Below are positions 34,319 through 46,125 of a DNA stretch of 64,000 nucleotides, piece after piece (the stretch's first letter is position 1; the number at the start of each line of letters is the position of its first letter). Under the pieces are notes generated by a model. It was not told the origin of the DNA and made no database searches. It saw nothing but the letters and a program-made list of their open reading frames with translations. Origin of the DNA: Liriodendron chinense (Eukaryota; Streptophyta; Magnoliopsida; Magnoliales; Magnoliaceae). The stretch spans positions 682,001-746,000 of the forward strand of contig PVNU02004159.1 of NCBI GenBank assembly GCA_003013855.2, given 5' to 3'. The position numbers and the translations under genes were made by a program.

Positions 34319-34760
34319 GGAATGTTTATTAAATACTAGTTGCTATGCATCAACCCATGACCTCTGTGTGAAATTCTTGTGAGTCTACCGGGAGGCATGA
34401 GGAACGACCCTTTGCATCTACGACATCTTAGGTTACCTTATTTAAACAACATTGTAGACGTGTCAACAACTCAAAATCAACGGATTAAATCATGGAACCC
34501 ACTTTCACTGAGTCACAGCCCCAAAACCAGATTGGTTGAGCAATCCTAACCTCTACTTTGCGGACCCTTGATCATTGTATAATTTTATTTTAATCCTCCA
34601 ATAATATTTTTCATTTATGGTAAGTCCAAGCTGGACCATAGGTTGAACGGGTTAATTTAAATTACACATATGCCAATTATACAATTTCAATCTCAACCTC
34701 TAAAGCGCTTGTGCACCATGAGTGGATTCGGTCTCAAGACGTGGTAAACCCGAGTTCAGT
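34319..34760. other. Unassigned spacer between MITE copies
   Basis: No gene or repeat recognised. Confidence 0.4.
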
Positions 34761-34763
34761 CAA

Positions 34764-35165
34764 GCCATGACTGTGGGCCCACCTTGATATATGTGTTGTA
34801 TATCCAGGTTGTCCCGGGCTCGAAAATGAAGTAGATCCAAATCTCAAAGTGGACCACACCACAGGAAACAATGGTGATTGAATGCCCACCACTAAAAACT
34901 TAATAGTGGGCCACAAAATTTTTGATCAAGCTGTTAATTGTTTTCCCTCGAGTTTGTTATTTTGGTTGGATGACAAATAAACATTATGGTGAGCTGTAGA
35001 AAGTTTTTAATGGTGGGCATTCAATCACCACTATTTCCTACAGCATGCCCAACTAAAATTTTGATCCACAGCATTTAAGTGCTCATGCCCTAGAAAAAGT
35101 TGGCAAAATGGATGGACAACATGGATATACAACACATGACTTAAGGTGGGCTCTACAGTTACAGC
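34764..35165. mobile_element. Foldback MITE, copy F
   Basis: The ends GCCATGACTGTGGGCCCACC and GGTGGGCTCTACAGTTACAGC are inverted relatives, and both arms carry the family text (TGGACCACACCACAGGAAAC, mirrored on the right). Confidence 0.75.
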
Positions 35166-35175
35166 CCTTGTGAGA

Positions 35176-35541
35176 GCAGATTAGGTGTGGCAGTTATTGT
35201 GGGGACAACCTTGATGTATGTATTTTGTATTCACAGTGGTTATTCATTTTGCCAAATCATTAATGAGGAACGTAAGTTTCAAACCAAATTGGTATTTGTT
35301 TCTTACCTTCCTTAAGGCTTATGTAATTTTATCGGCAGGTTGGATGGAAAATAAACATTACAGACACGTTAAAGTGGGCTTAGAAAGTTTTAACTATAAG
35401 GTGTTAAATCACAAATCAAAATTTATATCTTTTTTATTTTTAGGCTTATGTCCTAAAATGATTTAGCAAACCGGATGGATGGTGTGACATGGGATATATT
35501 CATCAAGGTGGGCCCAACGGGAAGGGCCGCACCTAATCTAC
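35176..35541. mobile_element. Foldback MITE, copy G
   Basis: The ends GCAGATTAGGTGTGGC and GCCGCACCTAATCTAC pair. The left arm is shortened. It adjoins copy F with ten bases between. Confidence 0.75.
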
Positions 35542-35555
35542 TCATACTCAGCATT

Positions 35556-36149
35556 GGAAGCGGATGCGAGCGGATTAGGTGTTGCTTACCATGGGCACAC
35601 CTTGATGATGTGTTGTATATCCACTCAATCCACATGCTTTTCCAGGCCATTTTAGTTTATTGTCCTAAAAATTAACTAGATCCAAATTTTAGGTGGACCA
35701 CACCATAGGAAATAGTGGTGATTAAACGCCTGTCATTAGAAACTTCTAAGGCCTGCCGTAGGAAGATTCGAAATGTATATTGATAAGGTCAATCAGACCT
35801 AGATGAATGGAAAATACAAAGATCAACTTTATCCTCCACGCCGATAGCTCAAGTGGTAGAGGGAAAGATAACCTCATTGGGGTGGCTAACATTGTGGTGA
35901 GAGGGTGATGTGTGTACTAACCTTACAAAAAAAAAAAAAAAAAAACCCTTATACAAAACTTTTGTAACCTACAATTTTTTTTAATAATCATTCACCACAT
36001 TTCCCAATGGTCTGGTGCACTTAAGATTTGAATCTTCTTATGTTTTGGAACGACGTCATAAAATGAGCTGGATAAAAGGGTAGGCGGCATGGATATACAA
36101 AATATTCATCATGGTGGGCTCCACATGGTATAACACCTAATCCGCTTCC
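35556..36149. mobile_element. Foldback MITE, copy H, with nested SINE
   Basis: The ends GGAAGCGGAT and ATCCGCTTCC pair, as do the adjoining GGATTAGGTGTT and AACACCTAATCC. The flanks CTCAGCATT (35547-35555) and CTCGGTGTT (36150-36158) are a 9-bp duplication differing only by three transitions. A SINE splits the centre. The element ends 424 bases before the ATG of the DUF726 gene and so may form part of its promoter. Confidence 0.75.
35834..35945 (+). mobile_element. tRNA-derived SINE inside MITE copy H
   Basis: The box-A-like sequence GATAGCTCAAGTGGTAGAGG is followed by about 80 bases and a 19-base A tail (35927-35945). Box B appears decayed. The flanks CTTTATCC and CCTTATAC may be remnants of the target duplication. 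It interrupts the centre of the foldback and is therefore younger. Confidence 0.6.
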
Positions 36150-36573
36150 CTCGGTGTTACCTCGACCCGGCCGAGTCCGCTCTCCGGCGTATCATCCACC
36201 ACACTCCGACACAGTACCGAGCTTTTTCTCTTGAAAATCTGGGGCCTGGTCCATGGTGGGGCCCACCCAACGCGATGAACTTTTGATTCACCATCTGGCA
36301 ATTGGCAGTTATGACAAGTCAAGAACCTTCAGCCTTTCTCCCCTCATCTCTCATTCATCATACCAAATCCCAATTCCAAAGTCATTCAAGAAAGGAGATT
36401 GAATTTCAATCTCGACTGCTTTCCTGATTCTAGAAAGGGAAGACGTTTTCTCCGATCCAGCTTGTGAAGAACAAACAGAAATTCTCGCCATCTTCAGAGC
36501 AGATAAAACGTCCGCAGGCGCTTCTTCTCCTCGCCTGACGCTGCTACCGCTGCTTCTTTGGTGGTAGCGTGGA
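36150..36573 (+). promoter_or_regulatory. Upstream region of the DUF726 gene
   Basis: No TATA box is visible. A GGGGCCCACCC stretch lies at 36259-36269 and the region near 36330-36360 is CT-rich, as in many plant 5' leaders. The transcription start could not be fixed. Confidence 0.4.
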
Positions 36574-36785
36574 ATGAAAATTGGCGTACTGTCGCACATG
36601 CACAGATATGCAGCGGGAGCGCTCTTCGCTCTCGCCCTTCGGCAAGCCCAAATCCACCAGTCCCGTCCGTTGGGATCCTCATCTCTCCTATCTCATGGAG
36701 ACGCCTGCAGTGAAGAGGATTCCGTTCCTGAAGAATCCCAGCTCTGGACTCACCCAAGTCACTGCCTTCTTCGTCCTGTTTTCAG
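36574..36785 (+). CDS. DUF726 gene, exon 1
   Basis: Encodes about 70 residues ending LLRPVFR; the last codon is split AG|G. The donor TTCAG|GTCTCC is weak after the GT. The conserved part starts at RYAAGALFALAL; the eight residues before it look lineage-specific. Confidence 0.85.
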
Positions 36786-39700
36786 GTCTCCTTCTAATTC
36801 TTCTTCTTCTTCTACAGAAGTTCTATTTTCTTTTCTATAATGGCGCTTGAATAATTCGTTTCTTGAAAGTAGGGCACGTGGGGTTTTAGTGCATAGTTTG
36901 GGTAACGTGGAGTTGTATGATACTCAGGCAGCGTATGACACTTGATACACTGACACTCAGAAATTGTAGCCTTAACGCTACATAGCTCAGAAAAATAACT
37001 TAAGTCGTGTGTAGCCTAGGCTGCGTGATAATTTGCATATGCTACACGCTCCATAGATTACGCTGCACACTATGTAGCTCACATTACAAGTTATTTTTCA
37101 CCGCAATATTAAAATCAATTAATATTTTCAATGATTTGTTACATTTTTCTAATTTTTTTTTATCTTTTCAATGCTATTAGTAAAATAATAAACTAAAAGT
37201 ATTAAATCAGTTTTGTTGCTCTTTCTTTACTTGTATACTTAATCATTGCCCTTTCCTATTACTTTAGGTTGCATTTGGTTGCACCAAATATCATTAAATT
37301 TCATTATTAATCAATCTAATTTGGTGCAGAAATCATGAAATTGGTGCAGCCAAGTTCAACCTTAATTAAAACTCTAGAAGTCATGCTACATGCTATGTAG
37401 CTAACGCCTCATGCTTCAGAGGGGTGAATGATATGCTACATGCTATTTAGCTTATGCCTCATGCTTCAGAGGGGTGAATGTTATGCTACACGCTATTTGC
37501 AATTTAAAACACTGGTTGAAATAGGACCATTGGATAGCTTTCAGTTTTAACTGTCCAATAGATGTCCACAAATCTGACAGAGACAATCAAATTAGTGCAA
37601 TTTATGGTTCATGATACATCCAAAATGGGACTCTAAAAGGGCAAGAGGAAGGCCCAAATGGACGTGGGTGGAGGTGGTAAGAAAAGACTTGATGACCTAT
37701 GGTCTAATTGAAGTTATGGCCCTTGATACAGTGGAATGGCGGAAAAGGATTCATGTCTCCGATCCCAATTAGTTGGGAAAAGGCTTAGATGACGATGACG
37801 ATGATACATCTAAAATGGGAACCATAATTTGAACAATTCAATTTGACTTGCTCGCATGCCAGGGATGCAATTTCTCAGCAATTTCTAAGTGCCTGTGTAT
37901 TGAAGTTTTTCTCTTGGTTAAGCTGATCCTGAGTGGGATGTTGATGCACACTCATTCGTCGAGTGGGAATTTGAGAACGTTAATTGGGTGGACTTTACGG
38001 GACCTATAGCTCACATGCGTCAACATGTTGCATCTGAAATAAAATCCGCTCATCAGGTGGGCCCTGCTGTGTCCGGCCAGAAAATTTGATCGGTCCATTC
38101 ATCATGTGGGCCACATGGTGGATAAATGCAATGCAGGATTGAATCTGATTGGTCAGAGGTCCACAATGAATGCACATGTGACCCACCAAATAAGTGGATG
38201 TACATGGTGGGACCCCCATGACAAGTGGTTTGGATCTCTCACATGTGAGCCACATCGGTCACGGTTCCCTCAGCATCCAAATCAATTGGTTAGGACATTT
38301 TTTTGTCTCATTTTTCTTTACGATGTACCAAATACCAATCATCAACTTGCAGGTTCCTAGAGATAGATCCTAAAGCATGGTCCGGACTTGAGGAAACTGC
38401 AACATCATCACCAGCTAAGCATCACATTGGAGCTGTATGCCTTCTTTTTTCTATGTATTTAGTTTCATGTCTTTGAGTCACCCTACTATCAAAGAAAAAA
38501 CATTGTTGATATGATTCACTTTTCTTAATATGATTTGCTTCTTATTGAATCCTTCAATCTATGCTGAGTAGGTTTGAGTTTTGGTTGGTAAGCAGCTTTT
38601 CAAATACGGGATAGTGTAAACAAGATGTTATGTCTTTCAATGGATTCCACAATTGTCAAAAATAATTCCATACACAAAAGCAGAGAATAATAGATTATAG
38701 TGGCTGCCCTTCATCTCTGACACAACTTTTCCTAAACCCATATTTATAACCATGTATACTACTCTAAAACCCAACTTTTTAATTGTAACAAACTCCTCCC
38801 TACTAACAAACTAAGATTTCATAAAATTCTTAAACAAATGTAAAACTTCTTTAGCGCTAAAAAAAAAAAATGTAAAACTTCTTTATAGCCAAAGATCTTC
38901 TAGATCTTTTCCACCAACTGATCGAATTTATAAGCAAACTAAAACAATCACCATCACCATGGCCTCATCCCAATGTTTTGTGGCCAGCTTTATGAATCCC
39001 GATTGCTTTCCTGCTAGACATCAACCCTAATCCTTTAACTGGGCTTGGGAGCGGTTGGCACACTGCTATTGGAGAAGTCTCATAAACCAACAAAAAACAT
39101 TCCTTGGCTGAGAAACCTATCTAGTTGAGATAACTAATGTAAATTGCTAACCAGCTAATTTGGAAACTTGCTTTAAGTTGACTTCAAATATAGAAGCTAA
39201 CCTAAACTATTATGGGAACTTCTAGATTCAGAAACATCTAAAATTCCAAGATAGACCCCAACATGTAACCCTTGAAAACCATAGAAATCAATCATAGACC
39301 ATCTTACTACTACAATTTGGGCTGTACCCAAAACCATTTATAAACCATACTACTGGTCCAATTTGGGCTCTACTGGTGCAACCAGGTTATGGAGTCAATG
39401 AGATCTTGACATCTGAATTGCAAAGAAATGGATGAGAGTGCACCCACAAGATCATTTGAGTAGAGAGGGAGAAATAACTTTGTTGATTGTGCAATACTTA
39501 GGAAAACTTACAACTTGGAAAATTTGGAATGCCTACCTCCTACACCACTCCCCTTTTTATAGACCCTAAAGACAATCTCTATGAATCTTTAATGAAAATC
39601 CTCCAACTATTAGATTTATTTCAAATCAATTTAATCTACTTAAGATAGCAACAAGCCTAATAATAGTAAAAACAAATCTAAGAAATAACTCTCAAAATCT

Positions 39701-42700
39701 TCAATCACATCTTCAAATTAGCTTCCATATCTTTCACAAATAGTAAATTGTAGTTCTTGATATTTAGGCCCTAAATCTATGAACAAACAATCAAAATCAG
39801 CACATGCTGGGCCCTACAGGGGTTCATAGGCCTACATCATTCCCCCCCGAGTTGGAAACTTAACTCCAGTGAGTTGGATGCTTCATACACAAAGTAGATG
39901 TTCGGTTCTAATTTTTTTCAATTTGTTGCTCATGATCCATTTGTATTCAGGGCTCTCCATTTCTCCAATGATTAGTAAAATACAGTTCTTAGAATTTTAG
40001 TCTGCGGATTGCCTTACCAAAGATGGAAACTTTCAGATTTATGAAAGCTACCATTGATTTCCTGTAACTCATAAGTGTGCTACATGTACATTCATGCCCT
40101 TTACTTTCAATGGGTATCTTCATTTTCTGTATCAATTAATTTATTCATGATATCTCAGTTTTTGAGGATACTCTCGGAAGACAACAATGACACCACTTCA
40201 GAAAGAGCCGAACAGGAGCTTGCCATGATGAAAGCCGTTGATGCTATGACAATGAGCTTGCAAGACAGTCGTGTTTCGCCTGGGACAGCGAGGGAGAAAC
40301 GCTGTGAGTACGAACGTGAATGCCGCGAGAAAACATCTACCAGCAAGATGCAGTTTCCAGAAGTGGCAGATGCCCCACCTGAAACGTTGAACCCAACAAA
40401 TTCTAAGATGACATCTGACACAAATGAGGCACTGAATGAGCCTTTCAGAAGATGTGATGATGAATCCATTATAGAGGGAACACTGGTCAAATATCAACAG
40501 AAAGTGATGATTTTGTTTGAGCTTCTTTCTGCCTGTGTAGCTGACACACCTGCAGATGAGAAGAAACATTCTAAAGTGAGAAAGGGCTATGATGCTCGAC
40601 ATCGTGTCGCTCTGCGGTTGTTGGCAACATGGTTTGATGTCAAGTGGATACAAATGGTATGTCTACTCAAACCAGTCAGTTAAGTGAGATACGATCTATC
40701 ATATACAATTCAAGTGCTCATTTATTACTTTATGGAATCCTACACATTCTTTTCTGCCAGTGGTCTACTGGCATTAGACCATTTTTTGTGATACAAAAAG
40801 AAACACAATTTATTCTGTAAGAGAAGTGCTGGGGCAATTGGAACAAGGAGACACTGAAAGATGTGATTTGTGGAGCACGTGCCACCACGGACCTCAACCA
40901 TTCATCTTCTTCTTCTTTTTTCATTTTATCAAATTTTTTTTTTTTTTTCCTGGACGGGGAGCATGCTCAGATCTGTTACTCAGGCTGCATTCATTGGGTG
41001 GCCACACGTGTAGAATAAAATTTGACAGTTGGAAGAAAGATGACCATCGGTCTATATTCAACCTACACATGTGGCCCTCCTGATGTGCAGACCATCTTGA
41101 TTTTCAGGCTAGAGCGTGTTCATGGTGGCCACCACCTCACAAGTCACGCAGATCCATACACGTGTGCCTCAGTGGCACTTGTACGGAGAATTACCTCTTC
41201 AATCTTTCCTTGCATGTATAGCATCGGCAATTCTCATTTTGTTGTATCTTATTACACCTAGCTTTTCTAAGACTTGTAAGTTGTAACTGTTTGCCACTGA
41301 AAACATTTATGTAAATTCTTTGCATCCAGTTTTCCAATCAGTTCTTGTTCAAATTTTATTGCAGCCTTGTTGGGTTTAGCTAGTTACCATGACAATGTGC
41401 ATTAGTTTTCCATTCTCATTTTATATACCCGACAGTGCTTTAGAGCATGTCACTCATTTTTATCTTATTCAAATTGGTTTGTTCTTGAACATACATGAAA
41501 CTTATACCATGTGACCTTTCAAAGAAAAAAAAAATGAAAAATTATATGTTGTGAATTTGGGTTTTATATGTGATTTTGGACTGTTGTAAATTGTCAGCTG
41601 CAGTGAATAAAACGAAACCTTTTGTCAATCTAACCAGGACATGAAAATGTAGTTGTTGTTATTGTTTTTTTTTCTTTTTTTTTTCTTCTTCTTCTTCTAA
41701 AAGTAACTATAATTGTATTACGAGAAAAAAGATACAACATGATAGAGACACCAAAGGACCAATAGCGACTGACCCTTTTGTCAATCCTTCTTAAGTGAGC
41801 TACTGGTCACCTCATTGGCATCCTCAAGACAATGGAACTATAGTTGCACGAAGCAGGAAAGCAGACAACAGATTCGAGTGTGGGAGTGGGGAAACTTTTC
41901 TTTCAAAATGGAAACAAGTTCAAATAGGTAGGAAGTGGGGGTGAGAGCTAAAGTTCGAAGAGGGGATTCAAAGCAGGAGCTACACCTAGTTAGAAGGATC
42001 CTGCAACTAAGAATGGAACACATCTCCCAAGTTAGCAACTAACAGCATAATTAATTTAATCTCAAGAATACACAACCTACGCCTCCAAGGCCCTTGAAAA
42101 TTTTTCATAGCCCGCTCCAAAGGATCAATTGCAAGTGACATGTTTGTCAATCCCTCCATAGCAAGGTCATTGTCCACCTCATTGGCATCCCTCAAGACAA
42201 TGGAACACAAAGCTCAAAAATTAGCAGTCAGTAAATCCCAAGAATAACATTTCTAACCTCTTGAGGCCTTGACAATTTTTCTATGGCCCACTGATTGTCA
42301 CTGTGAGCATCTTGTTCAATAATTATCTTTTTGGAATAAGAGTAGCAAACGTTTAACCTCTCTCTTCAGGTGAGAGTTTCCATTGCATTTGACCCAACCT
42401 CTCCGCAAGGCTTGGGCCTTGGGGAAAGCCACTAATACCTCCCCAATTTCATTTCTCAAAGTGTTTCCTGCCCCATAGGGACCTGGGTTTACCAGGGAGC
42501 ACCCACCGAACTTGAGCTTTATGAAACTAGACAGGGATGGTAGAAGCACCCACATGGCCTAATCACTCTTTTCTAACCCTCCATGGATCCCAACCTTCCA
42601 ACCGGTGACCATGGAATTGATCCTTCTTTTGATCATATCCATTGATGCTACTTCGTTTTTGAATATCTTTCCATTCCTTCTAAAATGCCCGCATATTTGC

Positions 42701-45700
42701 ACAAGGCAACCATCATCGAGATAATCTTGGTTGAAATGGGCTAGGTGACTTTTTTGGTTTTTCCACGATATGGTCCATTCAAAAAAGGATAATATATTTC
42801 AGGCAAGCATTCTTGTTCATTCTCATTATTTTCATAATCTGGTCCTTTTTTTAAGCACTTCCAAAGTAAGAGTTCTCTTGTCTAGAGCCTCTATTCGATT
42901 TACTAACTCATTGCTCAAGTTGTGCCTTTTTTGTTCATTGGTATAAACCCAATGATTATACAAATCCTCTGGGGATAATAGTTTTTCTGTTTTACACAGA
43001 CATCTTTCTTTGTATCATTTTCCAAAAAGTCAACAAACAACCATTAGTCAACCCAAAAAGGTGAAGGAAAAAAAAGAAGAAGCCTCAATATAGCTTTGGC
43101 CACTCTAGTGGAGAAACATGTATATAGTCACGTCATGATTCTAACATAAAAAAGCACATGCTAGGGAGCTCTAGTTGGTCAGAATTTTACTAGTTGTGGC
43201 AACCCACGCACAGACAAAGTCTTGAACTCTAGTAGGGATAGGAGTTTCCTATACTTGGGTCTGGTGTTCAAAGTTACGTAAGAATTTTACTAGTGGCAAC
43301 CAAAGCACAGACAAAGGCTTGAACTCTAGTAGGGATAGGAGTTTGCCATACTTAGGTGTGGTGTTCAAAGTTACAGTATTACGCCTTGTTTGTTAATGCT
43401 GAATTTTTTTACTTAATGGGGAATTTGAAAACACTCGGTTTTTAGTGTTGTTTGTTACCACCGAATGTGGAAAGCGCTCTGTGATTTTTTGTTGAATTTT
43501 TTCAGCGACGGAGGTCTAGCTTAATGGTGAATCCAGAATACGCTCCGCGACTCTTTTAATAAAAATCCAAAATTGCCCTCCTCGAGAAAAATTTTCTCCT
43601 TTGCATAATACATAACCCAACTTTTAACGTGTGACATTTCTTTGGGCGTACCATGATTTATGTGTTAGATCCACACCATCCATCAACTTTTCTATATTGT
43701 TCTAGAGCATGATCCTAAAAAATGAGCCGCATCGAAGGCTTAAGTCAACCACACCACAAAAAGTAGTGGGAATGAAACGATTACCGTTAAAACCTTCTTG
43801 GGGTCCACTGTGAAGTTCATTTGCTATCTAACGTATTCATAAGGTCACACAAACCTGGATGAAGGGAAAACACAAAAATTAGCTTGATCAGAGTCTTCTA
43901 TGACCCTAAGAAAATTTCAATGGTAGGCACCCAATTCCCGCTGTTTCTTGTAGTGTGGCCCACTTGTGCCTTAGATATGCCTTCTTTTTTGTTTTGTTTC
44001 TTAAAATAATATGAAAAAAATTGATGGATGGTGTGGATAAAACATATACACACGGTTAGGCCCCACATAGCCCTTTGACAGTAACATCTGTCTCTAGCTA
44101 GATCAGGGCAGGGGTAGTGTGCAATCCCAGCTGGATTTGGGATGCCGATAGATACTACTGTGCGTAGCTTGATTCGCTATTGAAGTGACGTCACCAATTT
44201 CTGTGAGCCCCACCATGATATATGTGTTGTATCCACACCTTTCATTCATTTGGAGAGGGCATATTAGGGCATGAGAGAAAGAATGAGGCAGATCTAAAAC
44301 TTAGGCGGACCCCACCACAGAAAACAGTGGGGACAGTGATGCCCACCATTGAAACCTTCCTAGGGCCCACCATGATGTTTTTTTTGTGATCCAACCTGTT
44401 CATAAGTTAGCATAGACATGGAAGAAGGGAAAACACAAATATCAGCTTGATGGAAAACTTCTGTGGCTCCTAAAAACTTTTCAATGGTAGGGTTCAACCT
44501 CCACTATTTTCTATGGTGGGGTCCACTTGAGCTTTGGATCTCACTCATTCTTTGGCTCGTGCCCTAAAATGATCTCTCTGAATGGATGGATGGTGTGGAT
44601 ACAACACATAAATCATGATGGGCCCACAGAAATGGTCACGTCACTTCAGTAGTGAATCTGCATCCATAGATTTTGGGGAGCAAATTAGGTGTTATCGAGG
44701 TAATAGCTTAGTGGTTCTCATCGCTATTTCTATTGATACGGACCATATGGTCCACCTGAGATTTGGATCTTCTTATGATTTGGGATCATACCCTAAAATG
44801 AGATGGAAAAACAGATGGACGGCCTGGATATACAACAAATACATCAAGATTGGCCCCACACGGTTAGGGTAACATCCACTAAGCTGTTAATTGGTAATAG
44901 CTAATTCACTCTGGGATTTGGGGATCCATCGAGGTGAGTTGGGCCCTGATTGTGAGGCCCACTGTGATGTATGTGACTACATCCACACCGTCCATCCATA
45001 TTGAAAACTCATTTTAGAGTAAGATCCAAAAAATGAAGCAGCTCCAAATCCCAGATGAACCATAGTACAGGAAACAATGGTGGTTGACCATTAATGGGGC
45101 ATGAAAGTTCTGGGCTAAATGAGATTTGGATCATCCTCATTTTTGGGGTCATTCCCTAAAATGATTTGAAAAAATGGATGGACGGCATGGATAAAACACA
45201 TATATTATGATGGGGGCCACACAACACCATCCAATAGCTGGGGCCTATTAACATCATCATTATGCAATTCGGATCCACCATGGGTGGGACCTCTGACTGT
45301 GGAGCCCACCATGATGTATGTGACTACATCTATGTTGTCCATCCATATTGAAAGCTCATTATTGGGCATGATCCAAAAAAACGAAAGTAGATCCAAATCT
45401 CAAATGGACCATCATATAAGAAACAGTGGTAAATGACCATTAAAAACTTCTTGAGGACTACAAGATCTTTGGATTAAGATGATATTTGTGTGGTCTCTTC
45501 ATCTAGGTCTTTTTTACCTTATCAACAGGTTGGATGGCAAATAAATATTCCGGTCGAATTCATGAAGTTTTTAATGGTAGGGATTCAATTATGATTGTTT
45601 CATAGGGGCAAATGTGTCACATTAACATATTTTAAACATTTTAGACGTTAGTTTACAAACAGGTTATTCTAGATTCAATAGTAGTCTTCCGTCTTCAGAT

Positions 45701-46071
45701 TCAGACTTTAGATTCAGATTTCAGGTTCAGACTTCGGACTTCAGATTTAACAAACAGGCCCCTACACTATCCATCTCACCCTTGGGATATGGAAATATCA
45801 TGGGAAACATCAAGAAATATCCCATATATCATGTCATATATTGTAGTCTGTGGGAACATTCGGGGAAATTTTAGGAAAATTGTGGAATTTTTTTAGTGAA
45901 ACTTCAAGCGACATAAAAAGCTATGACTGGCTGCCCACTTGATGCCAACCTCCTTTATGTTTTCTAGACACTAACAAGCGCACATGATGTTAGTTAGAAT
46001 TTACATGACCCTTGAATAATTTAACTAATTGGGAGGTCCAATACAGAAGGGATGAGAGTTTCTTATAAGGT

Positions 46072-46125
<54 letters not shown>

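Larger units (their letters stand above)
43383..45760. mobile_element. TIR element hosting foldback MITE copies I-M
   Basis: The left end GCCTTGTTTGTTAATGCTGAA and right end TTCAGATTTAACAAACAGGC are inverted relatives. The inside holds five foldback copies. No target duplication or transposase is clear, so the call is tentative. Confidence 0.4.

Noticed and set aside
38020..38290. Further foldback MITE in intron 1
   Set aside because: The region has several GGGCCC and CCCACC words, but I could not find matching ends or the family core.
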